NCBI GenBank assembly: GCA_022826515.1
Contig: JAJDUT010000035.1
Coordinates: 1-29,325, forward strand
Direction: 5' to 3'
DNA: 29,325 bases
Source: Candidatus Latescibacterota bacterium
GTDB taxonomy: Bacteria > Latescibacterota > UBA2968 > UBA8231
The translations under genes were made by a program, and so were the position numbers. Positions within the stretch are counted from its first letter, which is position 1, and each line of letters starts with the position of its first letter. This document shows, piece after piece, positions 15,072-22,987 of the stretch. The notes under the pieces were generated by a model, which did no database searches, had not been told where the DNA came from, and saw only the letters and a program-made list of their open reading frames with translations.

Positions 15072-16649
15072 CTACAATTCACCCGGTCCCAGATCTGCAT
15101 CGATCAAATCCCGATGGTAATTCTTTCCCATCAAGTACTTGATTTCCAGCTCTACATCGCGCAATACGACAGCCGGTAGCGCCTGCCCGTCCCGTTTGAG
15201 CAGTTCGACTTCCAGCACATTCCACCCCTGCACCGGCCTAAATTTTTCGGGCAAACGAAAGACATACCAGTAGCCAAAAACCCGATAGCGCGGCGCATCC
15301 ATCACGTACATCTGATTGATTTTGCGCAGCAGCGATTGCGGTAATTCTTTGCCGTTAAAAGCAAAGCGCAAGCGATCCCGCTCTGTCGTCTCCTGCACTC
15401 TAACCCGCAAGATCACCTCGTGAACCCGATCGACCTTGTCCCATTTTTGCAGATCATCGCTCACCGCAAAACCCACCTGTAACGCCTGCCCCTTTGCCAA
15501 CTCAATGGGTAGCGGATTAGCGACATTCGGCGCAATCGCCTCTGGTGCTGGCGCACTGCCCTCGCTGGGGATTCGATAGATTTTGTCCTTGGCCGCCATC
15601 GTCTCGGGGAAGGGCACCTCGCGCAGCTTCTGGTAGAAATCGGCCTTATACGGCCAACAGCCAAACCAATGCGCGATATAGAGGCCGTCGACTCCCTGCG
15701 CCCAATAGTTGCAAGCCCCCGCCCGCACCATTTCGATCGTCCCCTCACCGACCCGGTCGCTGTCGATCCGACTCTGTAACGCCGGCAAGACCCGACCCGC
15801 CGTCCCGTGTGCCGCTTTGACGAAGGCGCTGAAATCCGCCGACGGGTCTGCCGCTCCCGATGCTTCGGGCACGATCGCGTCGACAATGTCCCGGCGCATC
15901 CACTCCAATGGCTCCAGCCCCACCGCCCGGCATCCATCCAGGTCCGCTGGCACGCGCAGGACCAATTCTCGTGCCGGATCGCTCTTTTTTACAGCCGCAT
16001 AAACCCGCCCTATCCACTCGGTCATAATCCCCGTCCCCGCCGCAATCTCATCGGGGTGAAAATAATAGGGGCAGTAATTGAGCTGTAGCTCAAAACCGTC
16101 AACGGGATAGCACGCGAGCACTTCCTCGACAATCGCCAAATTCCGCTCGCGCACTGCGTCACAAGCGTAATCCCACGCGCGATACCCCGGCCACTCCGCG
16201 TCCACACCGCCCTTGCTGCCGATCTCCAACGGCTGCGGGTTGCGCTGCTCGGCGGCGAAGCGCGGATTTTCCCAGCTTTTCAACATCAACTCCCGCGGTC
16301 CCTGCTGCGGCAATAGCATCGCGTAGAGCAGCAGGCCATTGGCATGGGCTTTGTCGCAGAGCACTTGGAGCGGATCGCAGCCGGCTTTGATCAATTGGGT
16401 GAAATTCTGGTTGGCCCGCTTCCAGATCAGATGCGGCCACTTCTTTATATCCCGTCCCCACAACGCGCCCACCTGCGAATCGTAGAGCAGGCTCTGCGCA
16501 TCGCCCAAGGTCAGCGACAGCGCCTCGACCGGCGTCCCCACCAACTCGTCTATCGCCGCCTCCAGCTCTTCTTTCTGCATCGGCGGCTCGTACATGTAGA
16601 TCAGCGGGTGCCGACCGTCGTGGTCGAAAAAAATGCGTGGTTTGGCCAT
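15072..16649 (-). CDS. Glycoside-hydrolase-like TIM-barrel protein of unrecognised family
   Basis: The 525-residue protein has no signal peptide. Residues ~1-340 look like an alpha/beta barrel of the kind seen in GH10-like hypothetical proteins: LIYMYEPP, VEALSLTLGD, HANGLLLYAMLLPQQG and VDGFELQLNYCPYYF (about 190-205), the last in the place where such families have DGxxLDFxR. The C-terminal ~150 residues look beta-rich (LRFAFNGKELP, YRVFGYWYVFRLP, WNVLEVEL), as in a carbohydrate-binding or jelly-roll domain. I infer a carbohydrate-active enzyme or an inactive relative, since the usual acidic residues are not obvious (Gln in ELQLN). AAGGAG lies 7 bp upstream of the ATG. Neighbours are a PhyH gene upstream and a 200-bp gap downstream with no clear terminator. 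Confidence 0.7.
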   Translation of the reverse strand: MAKPRIFFDHDGRHPLIYMYEPPMQKEELEAAIDELVGTPVEALSLTLGDAQSLLYDSQVGALWGRDIKKWPHLIWKRANQNFTQLIKAGCDPLQVLCDKAHANGLLLYAMLLPQQGPRELMLKSWENPRFAAEQRNPQPLEIGSKGGVDAEWPGYRAWDYACDAVRERNLAIVEEVLACYPVDGFELQLNYCPYYFHPDEIAAGTGIMTEWIGRVYAAVKKSDPARELVLRVPADLDGCRAVGLEPLEWMRRDIVDAIVPEASGAADPSADFSAFVKAAHGTAGRVLPALQSRIDSDRVGEGTIEMVRAGACNYWAQGVDGLYIAHWFGCWPYKADFYQKLREVPFPETMAAKDKIYRIPSEGSAPAPEAIAPNVANPLPIELAKGQALQVGFAVSDDLQKWDKVDRVHEVILRVRVQETTERDRLRFAFNGKELPQSLLRKINQMYVMDAPRYRVFGYWYVFRLPEKFRPVQGWNVLEVELLKRDGQALPAVVLRDVELEIKYLMGKNYHRDLIDADLGPGEL

Positions 16650-16769
16650 CGTCGTCTCCTTGCAATCGCTCGGTGCAGCCAGCCATTCGCCAAGCTGCGA
16701 TCAAAGAAGCCGTCTGGAAATTCCTAGCAAAGCCCCAAGCGCGAGCGAAAACGTACGGTTAGCGCCCTT

Positions 16770-17654
16770 CTATTCTCCGCGATGTGCGACAACGCCGCGC
16801 GGATTTTCAAAGGCGTCGATCCACAAGCGGCACCATTCCTCGTAGTCGGTCAGCTCGCTGGACGGGTCGCGGCGCGCGCGCGCGACAAAGTCGGGGTGGC
16901 CGGTGCGGCCGGTGTGGTGGCCGGTGGGCTGGTAGCGAAGGTCGAGGGACCAGCGGCATTGGTCGGAGTAATTGGGGGTGGAGCGATGGGGCGTAAAGCG
17001 GCTCATGAGCACCACGTCGCCGCGCTTGCATTCCAAGGGGAGGGGTTCGATGTGGGGCATGGCCTCGGGGGCGATGGTGGTGCCGCCGGCCGCCAGATGT
17101 CGGAGATAGCCGGTTTCGACGAGGCCGGGCAAGACCTCCATGCAGCCGGTCTCTACCGTGGCTTCGGCCAAAGGCAGCCAGCAGGTGACCACGTCAGAGC
17201 CTTCGGCTTCCGGCATCATCACGCCGGCGTCTTGGTGCCAGGGCGCGTTGTGGAAAGAGGGGCCTTCGCGGTTTTCGTACGCCTGCGGCGGCTTGGAGCG
17301 CAGGTGTTGAATGGGATTGCAGATCAGTTCGGGCCCTAGCAGCGATTCGAGCAGGTCGAGCAGATTTTCGTTGCGCAAAAATTCGAATATCGCCCGGCCG
17401 CGATAGTGCATGATGTCCATTCCATGTCCGATCTCAGGGCACTGTTTGAACAGCAAGCCATAGCGGGTTGCAAACGGGGTGTCTTCGTGCAGGTCTGCTA
17501 TTTCGCCCTCGTCGTGCAGCGTCCGCGCGCGGGCGTCGATCCACGCCGACAGTTCGTCGATCACGGGCTGCAAGTCGTCGTGGGTGAGTGCCTCGCGAGC
17601 GATGATGACTCCGCGGGTGTTGAATTCTGTGATCTGTTCCGTCGTGAGTTTCAT
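16770..17654 (-). CDS. Phytanoyl-CoA dioxygenase family protein (canonical HxD...H...R)
   Basis: This 294-residue Fe(II)/2-oxoglutarate-dependent oxygenase has all expected active-site residues: His140 and Asp142 (WHQD), distal His223 (FTPHRS) and 2-oxoglutarate-binding Arg234 (CRWSLDLRY). The region between (VVTCWLPLAEATVETGCMEV) is typical of PhyH proteins. The family hydroxylates small molecules with O2 and 2-oxoglutarate, giving succinate and CO2; the substrate is unknown. It is much closer to the protein at 27970-28941 (shared NPIQH/NPVQH, WHQD.GV..PEA, RWS.DLRY.P.G) than to the HSG protein at 1464-2297, so the two are paralogues. A TTTACA-17-TTAAAT promoter and GGGGAG lie upstream. Confidence 0.92.
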   Translation of the reverse strand: MKLTTEQITEFNTRGVIIAREALTHDDLQPVIDELSAWIDARARTLHDEGEIADLHEDTPFATRYGLLFKQCPEIGHGMDIMHYRGRAIFEFLRNENLLDLLESLLGPELICNPIQHLRSKPPQAYENREGPSFHNAPWHQDAGVMMPEAEGSDVVTCWLPLAEATVETGCMEVLPGLVETGYLRHLAAGGTTIAPEAMPHIEPLPLECKRGDVVLMSRFTPHRSTPNYSDQCRWSLDLRYQPTGHHTGRTGHPDFVARARRDPSSELTDYEEWCRLWIDAFENPRGVVAHRGE

Positions 17655-17686
17655 CGCGGGTTCTCCCCAATTCGTTGTGCGGGCAA

Positions 17687-17715
17687 ATTTAAAGAAACCA
17701 CTATCAAATTGTAAA
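17687..17715 (-). promoter_or_regulatory. Sigma70-like promoter for the PhyH gene
   Basis: On the minus strand TTTACA (17715-17710) is followed after 17 bp by TTAAAT (17692-17687), five and four consensus matches respectively, about 33 bp upstream of the start codon at 17654. It also marks the break from the PIG-L gene upstream. Confidence 0.5.
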
Positions 17716-17765
17716 CGGCTCGGCGTCTTTCAGTCTCCGTGCTGCAACACGCGATCCGACGCTTA

Positions 17766-18695
17766 TCAGCCCAAGTCCTCGGCGTGTTCTTCGATGTAGC
17801 GCTCGATCTCCGCTGCGCTCATTGCGCCGGTAAAGGTTCCACCGGGCGGCATATAGTAGAACGCCTCGGCGTAGTCCAAGCCATAGGGCGTGCCGATGCG
17901 TTGGTACTCTTGCAAGCCAAAGAGGCGGATGTACTGGCGGTCGGCCTCCTCGTCATCATTGCCCAAGGCGGGCAGGCACTTGCCCTGACGCGCTAGCCGT
18001 TCCTTGAGGCGGCGGCCGTGGGCACCCGCTGGCCCTTGGGCCTTGTTGGCGCTCATGGCGGCGACCTTTGCGTCGAGATGAGGTGCTATATCGACGATGG
18101 TGTTGTAGGGCTGTCCTGGGCGGCAGGTCCAGTAGTAGAGGTCTTTGACCGAGTGGGGCTGCATACCGCAGGCTAGTTGTTCGGGATAATCCTTGTTCAT
18201 GCCGGCCATCCAGCGCGCCGCTTCGACGGCTTGGCCAGTGACGTAGTGATCGGGGTTTTCCTCCCAGTGGCCCCAAGGGCTGAACGTGGTAATGGTGTCG
18301 ATTTTGAGGGCGCGGATCAGAAAGACCAGCCGGGCTCTCAGCTCGGTGGGGGCGGCTTCGTCGAGGAAGTGATTGCGGTAGCCGAGGTGGATGACCTGTT
18401 TGAAGCCCAACTCCCCGGCCAGCACTTCGACTTCGCGCTCGTTTTGGAGGATGGTCTCGCCCATCGTGCCCGGCCCGCACTTCTCGTCGTTGGTGGTCTG
18501 GATTAAATAGGCGGTGTAGCCTTCGGCGATGAGCTTGGCGACGAGGCCGGCGCAGAAAAGGGGAATATCGTCCGCGTGGGCTTGGACGGCGGCTAGCACC
18601 TTGCCTTGGTGGGGTTTGTCTGGGGTGAGCTTTGCGACGGCTACTTCGCCGACGGGGGTGTACCAAGGAATGCGCGGGTCGGGACTAGGGGCCAT
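17766..18695 (-). CDS. PIG-L family deacetylase
   Basis: The 309-residue protein shows the zinc site of PIG-L/LmbE enzymes: QAHADD (His40, Asp42, Asp43) on the first strand and NPDH (Asp149, His150) in the middle. It contains TTNDEKCG and a LGYRNHFLDE region also seen in the family. PIG-L enzymes remove N-acetyl groups from sugar conjugates such as GlcNAc-inositol, bacillithiol precursors or chitooligosaccharides. The motif usually reads AHPDD; here Ala replaces Pro. There is no signal peptide, so a cytoplasmic sugar or thiol-conjugate substrate is likely. AAGGAA lies 7 bp before the ATG. It stands between the small membrane protein gene (48 bp upstream) and the PhyH gene (110 bp downstream). 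Confidence 0.88.
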   Translation of the reverse strand: MAPSPDPRIPWYTPVGEVAVAKLTPDKPHQGKVLAAVQAHADDIPLFCAGLVAKLIAEGYTAYLIQTTNDEKCGPGTMGETILQNEREVEVLAGELGFKQVIHLGYRNHFLDEAAPTELRARLVFLIRALKIDTITTFSPWGHWEENPDHYVTGQAVEAARWMAGMNKDYPEQLACGMQPHSVKDLYYWTCRPGQPYNTIVDIAPHLDAKVAAMSANKAQGPAGAHGRRLKERLARQGKCLPALGNDDEEADRQYIRLFGLQEYQRIGTPYGLDYAEAFYYMPPGGTFTGAMSAAEIERYIEEHAEDLG

Positions 18696-18743
18696 GGTCG
18701 GTTCCTTAGAAGCTGTGGTGGATTTTCCCGCTTTCCACGCCCG

Positions 18744-19007
18744 CTAGCCGAACAGCTTTAAGGCTCCGATGAGGCCCCACGTCGCCACTTGCAGGGCAAT
18801 AATCCACCGTAAAAGGCTGTCGATTTTGGTTTCAAGCGATTGGCGATTGGTGTCGATTTTGGTTTCGAGTGCTTGGCGGTTAGTGTCGATTTTGGTTTCG
18901 ACGCGGCCCAGCCGGACATCGATTTGCTCGATAATACCTTCCAACCGGGCGATGCGTCCCTCGTGGTCTAATGGATAGGGCCGCTCGGGCGGCAGTGGCT
19001 CACTCAC
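18744..19007 (-). CDS. Small coiled-coil protein with C-terminal membrane anchor (paralogue B, repeat-expanded)
   Basis: An 87-residue protein starting at GTG (19007), set by a perfect AGGAGGT at 19015-19021. Order: Pro-rich N-terminus, DHEGRIARLEGIIEQ (14-28), an extended coil built from three 11-residue units beginning ETKID, then a membrane segment from RWIIALQ to the end. It is homologous to the 66-residue protein at 7869-8069; the difference in length is accounted for mainly by the ETKID units. An 11-residue period suits a hendecad coiled coil. It should sit in the membrane by its C-terminus with the coil in the cytoplasm, probably as an oligomer. Function unknown. Confidence 0.78.
   Translation of the reverse strand: MSEPLPPERPYPLDHEGRIARLEGIIEQIDVRLGRVETKIDTNRQALETKIDTNRQSLETKIDSLLRWIIALQVATWGLIGALKLFG
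18819..18899 (-). repeat. Three 33-bp tandem repeats inside paralogue B
   Basis: The 15-bp core GTCGATTTTGGTTTC recurs at 18819, 18852 and 18885, an exact period of 33 bp (11 codons). The in-between bases are also nearly identical. The repeats keep the reading frame and lengthen the coil by 11 residues per unit. Confidence 0.9.
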
Positions 19008-19014
19008 GATGCTA

Positions 19015-19021
19015 CCTCCTA
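19015..19021 (-). promoter_or_regulatory. Strong ribosome binding site for paralogue B
   Basis: The minus strand reads AGGAGGT seven bases before a GTG codon. This perfect Shine-Dalgarno fixes GTG at 19007 as the start. Confidence 0.8.
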
Positions 19022-19032
19022 TTTGTTGTCAT

Positions 19033-19141
19033 TAACTGACGTTACGCAGTCGCTCTATATCTTGCGGATTATCAAAGCCTGTTGACCCAAGATATTGGGG
19101 CGAAATTGCGGATTTGCTGGAAAACTGCGTAACATCAGTCA
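19033..19141. repeat. Nested inverted-repeat element between yifB and paralogue B
   Basis: The outer arms 19033-19050 and 19124-19141 are inverted copies matching at 16 of 18 positions. Inside them 19057-19064 (ATATCTTG) and 19088-19095 (CAAGATAT) form a perfect second stem with a 23-base loop. The element starts 12 bp upstream of the AGGAGGT of the small membrane protein gene, so it could be a structured leader, an operator pair or a non-coding mobile repeat. The 14-base core CTGCGTAACGTCAG occurs again at 26954-26967. The whole gap 19022-19221 has no convincing ORF. Confidence 0.6.
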
Positions 19142-19221
19142 TTAAGATAGAGTTAAGAATCCGTTCATTCGTCAAGATTTTTTATTCAGACCTCGGCCCC
19201 CGTTAGCCGCCGCCACTAGGG

Positions 19222-20748
19222 CTACAGAAGGCCGTTGCGATCGAGTGCCCGATATTGTATGGCCTCCGCTAGGTGCTGCGACTGAATTGGAGCGTCGGCC
19301 AAGTCGGCGATGGTGCGTGCGACTTTGAGGATGCGGTCGTAGGCGCGGGCCGACAGGCCGAGGCGGGTCATAGCTTTTTCGAGCAGGGCTTGCCCGGCGT
19401 CGTCGAGCGAGCAGTGGCGACGGATGTGCCGCGTGTTCATCTGGGCGTTGCAGAATAGCTCACCGGCAAAGCGGTCGAGTTGTCGCTGGCGGGCGGCGTT
19501 GACGCGCTGGAGGATTTGTGCTGAGCCTTCGCCGCCTTGCTTGTTGGCCAAGTCGTCGTAGGCGAGGGCTGGCACTTCGATGTGGATGTCGATGCGGTCG
19601 AGGAGTGGCCCGGAAACGCGTGCGCGATAGCGGCGGATTGCGGCCGGAGAGCAGGTGCAGGTGTGGCGGGCGTCCGAAAGATAGCCGCAAGGGCAGGGAT
19701 TCATTGCTGCGACGAGGGTAAAGTCCGCTGGATAGGCGATCGCGACCTGCGCCCGCGTGATGGTGACGGCGTGGTCTTCGAGCGGCTGGCGCAGGGCCTC
19801 GACGACGTTGCGGCGAAACTCGGGCAGCTCGTCTAAGAAGAGCACGCCGTGGTGGGAGAGCGACACCTCGCCCGGGCGGGGATACGCACCGCCGCCAATG
19901 AGGCCCGCGTCCGAGACGGTGTGATGCGGAGCGCGGAAGGGCCGAGTGGCGACTAGGGCTTGGCCTGGGGGCAGGACGCCGGCGACCGAATGAATCTTGG
20001 TGGTGGCGAGTGCTTCTTGCAGGGTTGGTGCCGGGAGGATCGTGGGCAGGCGGCGGGCGAGCATGGTCTTGCCCGACCCAGGCGGCCCGACCATGAGCAA
20101 ATTGTGCCCTCCGCTGGCGGCGACTTCGAGGGCGCGCTTGGCGTGATCTTGGCCGCGCACGTCCGCAAAATCAACTCCGTAGTTGGCGTTGCTGCGAAAT
20201 ACCTCCTCCACGTTCAATTCGTAGGGCCGTTGGCGTGCGTCGCCGGTCAAGATGCCGATAGCTTCGCTCAGCGAACTAACGCCATAGACGAGCGGCCCAT
20301 TGGCAATGGCGGCTTCGCGGGCGTTTTGCGTCGGCACGATCATGCCGTAGAGGCCCTGCTGGTGCAGGGATGAGGCCATGGGGAGCATCCCATGTACCGG
20401 GCGCACGCTGCCGTTGAGCGATAGCTCGCCCAAGAGCGCGAACTCGGCGAGGCCCAAGGGCTTGATCTGCCCGGAAGCTGCCAAGACGCCGACGGCTATG
20501 GGCAGGTCGAAGGCTGAGCCTTCCTTCTTGCGGTCGGCCGGTGCGAGATTGATGGTGACCTTGCGCCGCGGCCACTGATAGCCGGCGTTTTTGATGGCCG
20601 CCAAGACGCGCTCCTTGCTTTCGCGGACTGCGGAGTCGGGCAGGCCGACGACTGTGAAGGTCGGCAAGCTGCGGTCGGTATCGACTTCGACGTGGACTGG
20701 ATATGCGTCAATTCCGAGCGTGGCGGCCGAGAGGACAGTGGAGGGCAT
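19222..20748 (-). CDS. comM: YifB/ComM-type Mg-chelatase-like AAA+ ATPase
   Basis: I choose the ATG at 20748 because AAGGAA lies just before it; an in-frame ATG nine codons upstream lacks such a site. The 508-residue protein has the full YifB layout: an N-terminal Lon-substrate-like/ChlI domain (1-170; GLPDSAVRESKERV, INLAPAD, GELSLNG), the AAA+ core with GPPGSGKT (221-228), LFLDELPEF and a sensor region, a Cys cluster (NPCPCGY...CTCS) and a C-terminal Mg_chelatase_C region ending near IQYRALDR. ComM is a hexameric helicase that drives branch migration during natural transformation; in non-competent bacteria its role is less clear. There are no other competence genes in the window. Confidence 0.95.
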   Translation of the reverse strand: MPSTVLSAATLGIDAYPVHVEVDTDRSLPTFTVVGLPDSAVRESKERVLAAIKNAGYQWPRRKVTINLAPADRKKEGSAFDLPIAVGVLAASGQIKPLGLAEFALLGELSLNGSVRPVHGMLPMASSLHQQGLYGMIVPTQNAREAAIANGPLVYGVSSLSEAIGILTGDARQRPYELNVEEVFRSNANYGVDFADVRGQDHAKRALEVAASGGHNLLMVGPPGSGKTMLARRLPTILPAPTLQEALATTKIHSVAGVLPPGQALVATRPFRAPHHTVSDAGLIGGGAYPRPGEVSLSHHGVLFLDELPEFRRNVVEALRQPLEDHAVTITRAQVAIAYPADFTLVAAMNPCPCGYLSDARHTCTCSPAAIRRYRARVSGPLLDRIDIHIEVPALAYDDLANKQGGEGSAQILQRVNAARQRQLDRFAGELFCNAQMNTRHIRRHCSLDDAGQALLEKAMTRLGLSARAYDRILKVARTIADLADAPIQSQHLAEAIQYRALDRNGLL

Positions 20749-20881
20749 GTGGTTCCTTTCCGTTGAGATAGGCAAGAGGAAACAAGAACCGTGCCAACGG
20801 GGATGTGCTCTGAGGCGGGTAGGGATGTTGAAGTGAAGAATGGGATCTAGGCGATACGGCGTTGGTACCTAAAGGGTACAT

Positions 20882-21032
20882 CTAAGTACACGCCGAGTGG
20901 TATGGGATGCTTCGCTTCGCTCAGCATGACAACATGGATGTCAGCACCTGTCATGCTGAGCGGAGCGAAGCGGAGTCGAAGCATCTCAGCCCGTCCATGC
21001 CTAAGTCCAGTGGATTACTGTCGTGTACTTAG
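20882..21032. repeat. Palindromic repeat element at the kinase 3' end
   Basis: Outer arms 20882-20891 (CTAAGTACAC) and 21023-21032 (GTGTACTTAG) are perfect 10-bp inverted copies. Inside, 20906-20931 and about 20948-20985 form a long imperfect palindrome built on GATGCTTCGCTTCGCTCAGCATGACA. The TAA stop of the kinase gene (21029-21031) lies within the right outer arm. It has the look of a small dispersed palindromic repeat or non-autonomous element and encodes nothing. The gap between yifB and the kinase gene (20749-21028) holds this element and no gene. Confidence 0.7.
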
Positions 21033-21847
21033 CGGTGCCCTAACCAGCGCGCCTGCTGCCAAGCTGCGTAAAATTCCTCCATCGAACCGTAGCGCGCCTC
21101 GCGCTCTTGGCGACAGGCGCGCTGCACGACCTCCCCCATCGCCCCGCCGATGTCGTCGCCGAGGCATACGATTGCGGTGCGGCCCATGGTAAAGACGGTC
21201 GTGCGCTGGTCGATTAGCGCGCCGCGCTCGAATTCCTCTGGGGCCATAAAGCGCGTCGAGCCAAACATCCGCCCCATTTGGTTGGTGAACACCCCCAAGT
21301 GATAGTTATCGAGATCCACGATGTGCGCGACTTGGCACTCGAAGTCGTACATCAGACAGCCATCGTAGAAGTCCACGGCAATCCACCCGCGCTGGACGAG
21401 CCGGACGTGCAAATCGTAGATCGCGTCGAGCACGGTGAGAATGGCGTCGATGGGGAGGCGGCGAAAGCGTTGATGCGCCGATTGCGGATCGTCGCGTCCA
21501 CCGTGCAAGCACTCGCCGTCAACCCAGTCGTACACGAGTGCCGGGCCGTGTGAAGTTTCGACGATGTGGTGCAGCGCTGGCAAGGTCGGATGATTGCAAC
21601 TGCGCCTGAGTCGAGCCGCATTGTACAGGAGCGCCACGCGGGCGGCGTGGTCGCCGAATACCTCGGCCTCGGGGTCGGTGGTTTTGACGAAGAAGCGCTC
21701 GTCGCCAACCTGCACGCCATAGGAGACATTGCCGGAGTCTTGGGTGGGCGCGCCGAAGGTGGCGAAGATGGTGCCGATTGTTTCGAGATATGGGCCGGGC
21801 GGGCCGTCGATGCGCTCGATGTCGCGCAGTGGGTGGGCGGTGCTCAT
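21029..21847 (-). CDS. Divergent serine/threonine-protein-kinase-like protein
   Basis: The start at 21847 has GGAG six bases upstream; another in-frame ATG lies at 21856. The 272-residue protein follows the kinase plan: a loop SGNVSYG (38-44), the ATP-site Lys55 in FFVKTT, a hinge LVYDWVDGE, a catalytic-loop equivalent IAVDFYDG with Asp159, a metal Asp178 in VDLDN, and GSTRFMAPEE (APE at 202-204) closing the activation segment. The usual HRD reads AVD, the loop Asn is absent and DFG reads DLD. I therefore expect an atypical kinase or pseudokinase. There is no membrane segment or sensor domain. It may be co-transcribed with the mannonate dehydratase 52 bp upstream, but I see no functional link. 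Confidence 0.7.
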   Translation of the reverse strand: MSTAHPLRDIERIDGPPGPYLETIGTIFATFGAPTQDSGNVSYGVQVGDERFFVKTTDPEAEVFGDHAARVALLYNAARLRRSCNHPTLPALHHIVETSHGPALVYDWVDGECLHGGRDDPQSAHQRFRRLPIDAILTVLDAIYDLHVRLVQRGWIAVDFYDGCLMYDFECQVAHIVDLDNYHLGVFTNQMGRMFGSTRFMAPEEFERGALIDQRTTVFTMGRTAIVCLGDDIGGAMGEVVQRACRQEREARYGSMEEFYAAWQQARWLGHR

Positions 21848-21899
21848 AAGCTCCATCTCACTGCCGCGAGGCTACCGAAAACGTCGCCGCGAAATGGGA

Positions 21900-22898
21900 T
21901 CATGCGCTCGCTCCATTCTCATCCATCACCGCTTGGATCATGGCTTGGATATAGCCGAACTCGTACGCCCAAGCTTGGCGCATACTGTGGGGGTCCTTGT
22001 GCCCGGGCGCGTGATCTGGGACGCACATGTGCTGATAGCCCACTTCTTTGAGAGCCTGCATGTTGCGGTGCATGTTCATCACCCCTTCATCCGGCCAGAC
22101 CTCTTGGAACTTGTTGCGCTTGCCGACGATGTTGCGGAAGTGGCAGAGGAAAATTTTGTTGCGCGAGCCTAAATAGCGGATGATCTCGGGGACTTCGTTG
22201 AGCGGATCCTCGACGCTTTCGGCCATGCAGCCCAAGCAGAGATTAACTCCGTGGTAGGGACTGGGGCAGATCTCGATAAACTGCTTAAAGCCGTCAAAGC
22301 CGCCCATCACGCGATCGACGCCCCTATAGCCGGGCGGCAACCAGGGGTCGCAGGGATGGCAGGCCATGCGGACCTTGCACTCGGTGGCGACCGGGATGAC
22401 TCGCTCCAAGAAGTAGGTGATGCGACGCCAGTTTTCCTCGGCGGTTACTGGTTTGTCGTAGCGCGGCGTATCGGCGTCGGCCTTTTCGAGGTCCCAAGTG
22501 CTGTAGATGGAGCCGCCGCGGCCGGGGGGCGTGCTTTCAGTGCGCTGGTTTTCGAGGGCGCAGAGATAGTATTTGATGGCTGGGATGCCGGCTTCGGCCG
22601 CCTGCCGCACCATGTTGATGACCAGATCGATTTCCTTATCTCCCTCTTCGTAGTTGCCCATCATAAAGTTGGGCACGGCCTCGCCGTTGACGTTGAACTG
22701 GGCCATGGGCAGGGCGACCATCTCCATATTGACGCCGAAGCGAGCGCACTTCTCCTTTTTGGCGACCAACTCGTCGACGTCCCAACCGTATTCGCGGTGG
22801 AATGTGATGAAGTTTTCGTTCTTGTTGAAGACTCCGTGACGAGCCAGATATTCGAGGTCCTCGTCCGTTGTAGTGAACTGCTGGGTGCCGACGTGCAT
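21900..22898 (-). CDS. uxuA: Mannonate dehydratase-like protein (UxuA family)
   Basis: UxuA removes water from D-mannonate to give 2-keto-3-deoxygluconate in glucuronate breakdown. The 332-residue barrel protein has the family blocks: RMACHPCDPW (His181), GGFDGFKQFIEI, the LCLGC Cys motif (221-224), LCHFRNI (His253) and VPDHAPGH (Asp295-His296), the positions expected for the metal ligands. The usual CHPDDPP reads CHPCDPW and the length is shorter than E. coli UxuA, so a relative acting on another aldonate is possible. AAGGAG (22905-22910) precedes the ATG. With the enolase-superfamily enzyme at 2304-3458 it suggests the host uses sugar acids, although kinase and aldolase steps are not in the window. 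Confidence 0.8.
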   Translation of the reverse strand: MHVGTQQFTTTDEDLEYLARHGVFNKNENFITFHREYGWDVDELVAKKEKCARFGVNMEMVALPMAQFNVNGEAVPNFMMGNYEEGDKEIDLVINMVRQAAEAGIPAIKYYLCALENQRTESTPPGRGGSIYSTWDLEKADADTPRYDKPVTAEENWRRITYFLERVIPVATECKVRMACHPCDPWLPPGYRGVDRVMGGFDGFKQFIEICPSPYHGVNLCLGCMAESVEDPLNEVPEIIRYLGSRNKIFLCHFRNIVGKRNKFQEVWPDEGVMNMHRNMQALKEVGYQHMCVPDHAPGHKDPHSMRQAWAYEFGYIQAMIQAVMDENGASA

Positions 22899-22987
22899 GA
22901 GAGGCTCCTTGGTGGGGTGAAAGGGGTGGGTCGGAAACGGTACGCAAGCCGCGCTAGTCTGACAATTTCCCTATGAGGTGTGGGTGC

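Noticed and set aside
18819..18899. Possible CRISPR array
   Set aside because: The repeats are contiguous, in frame and lack unique spacers; they encode a coil.
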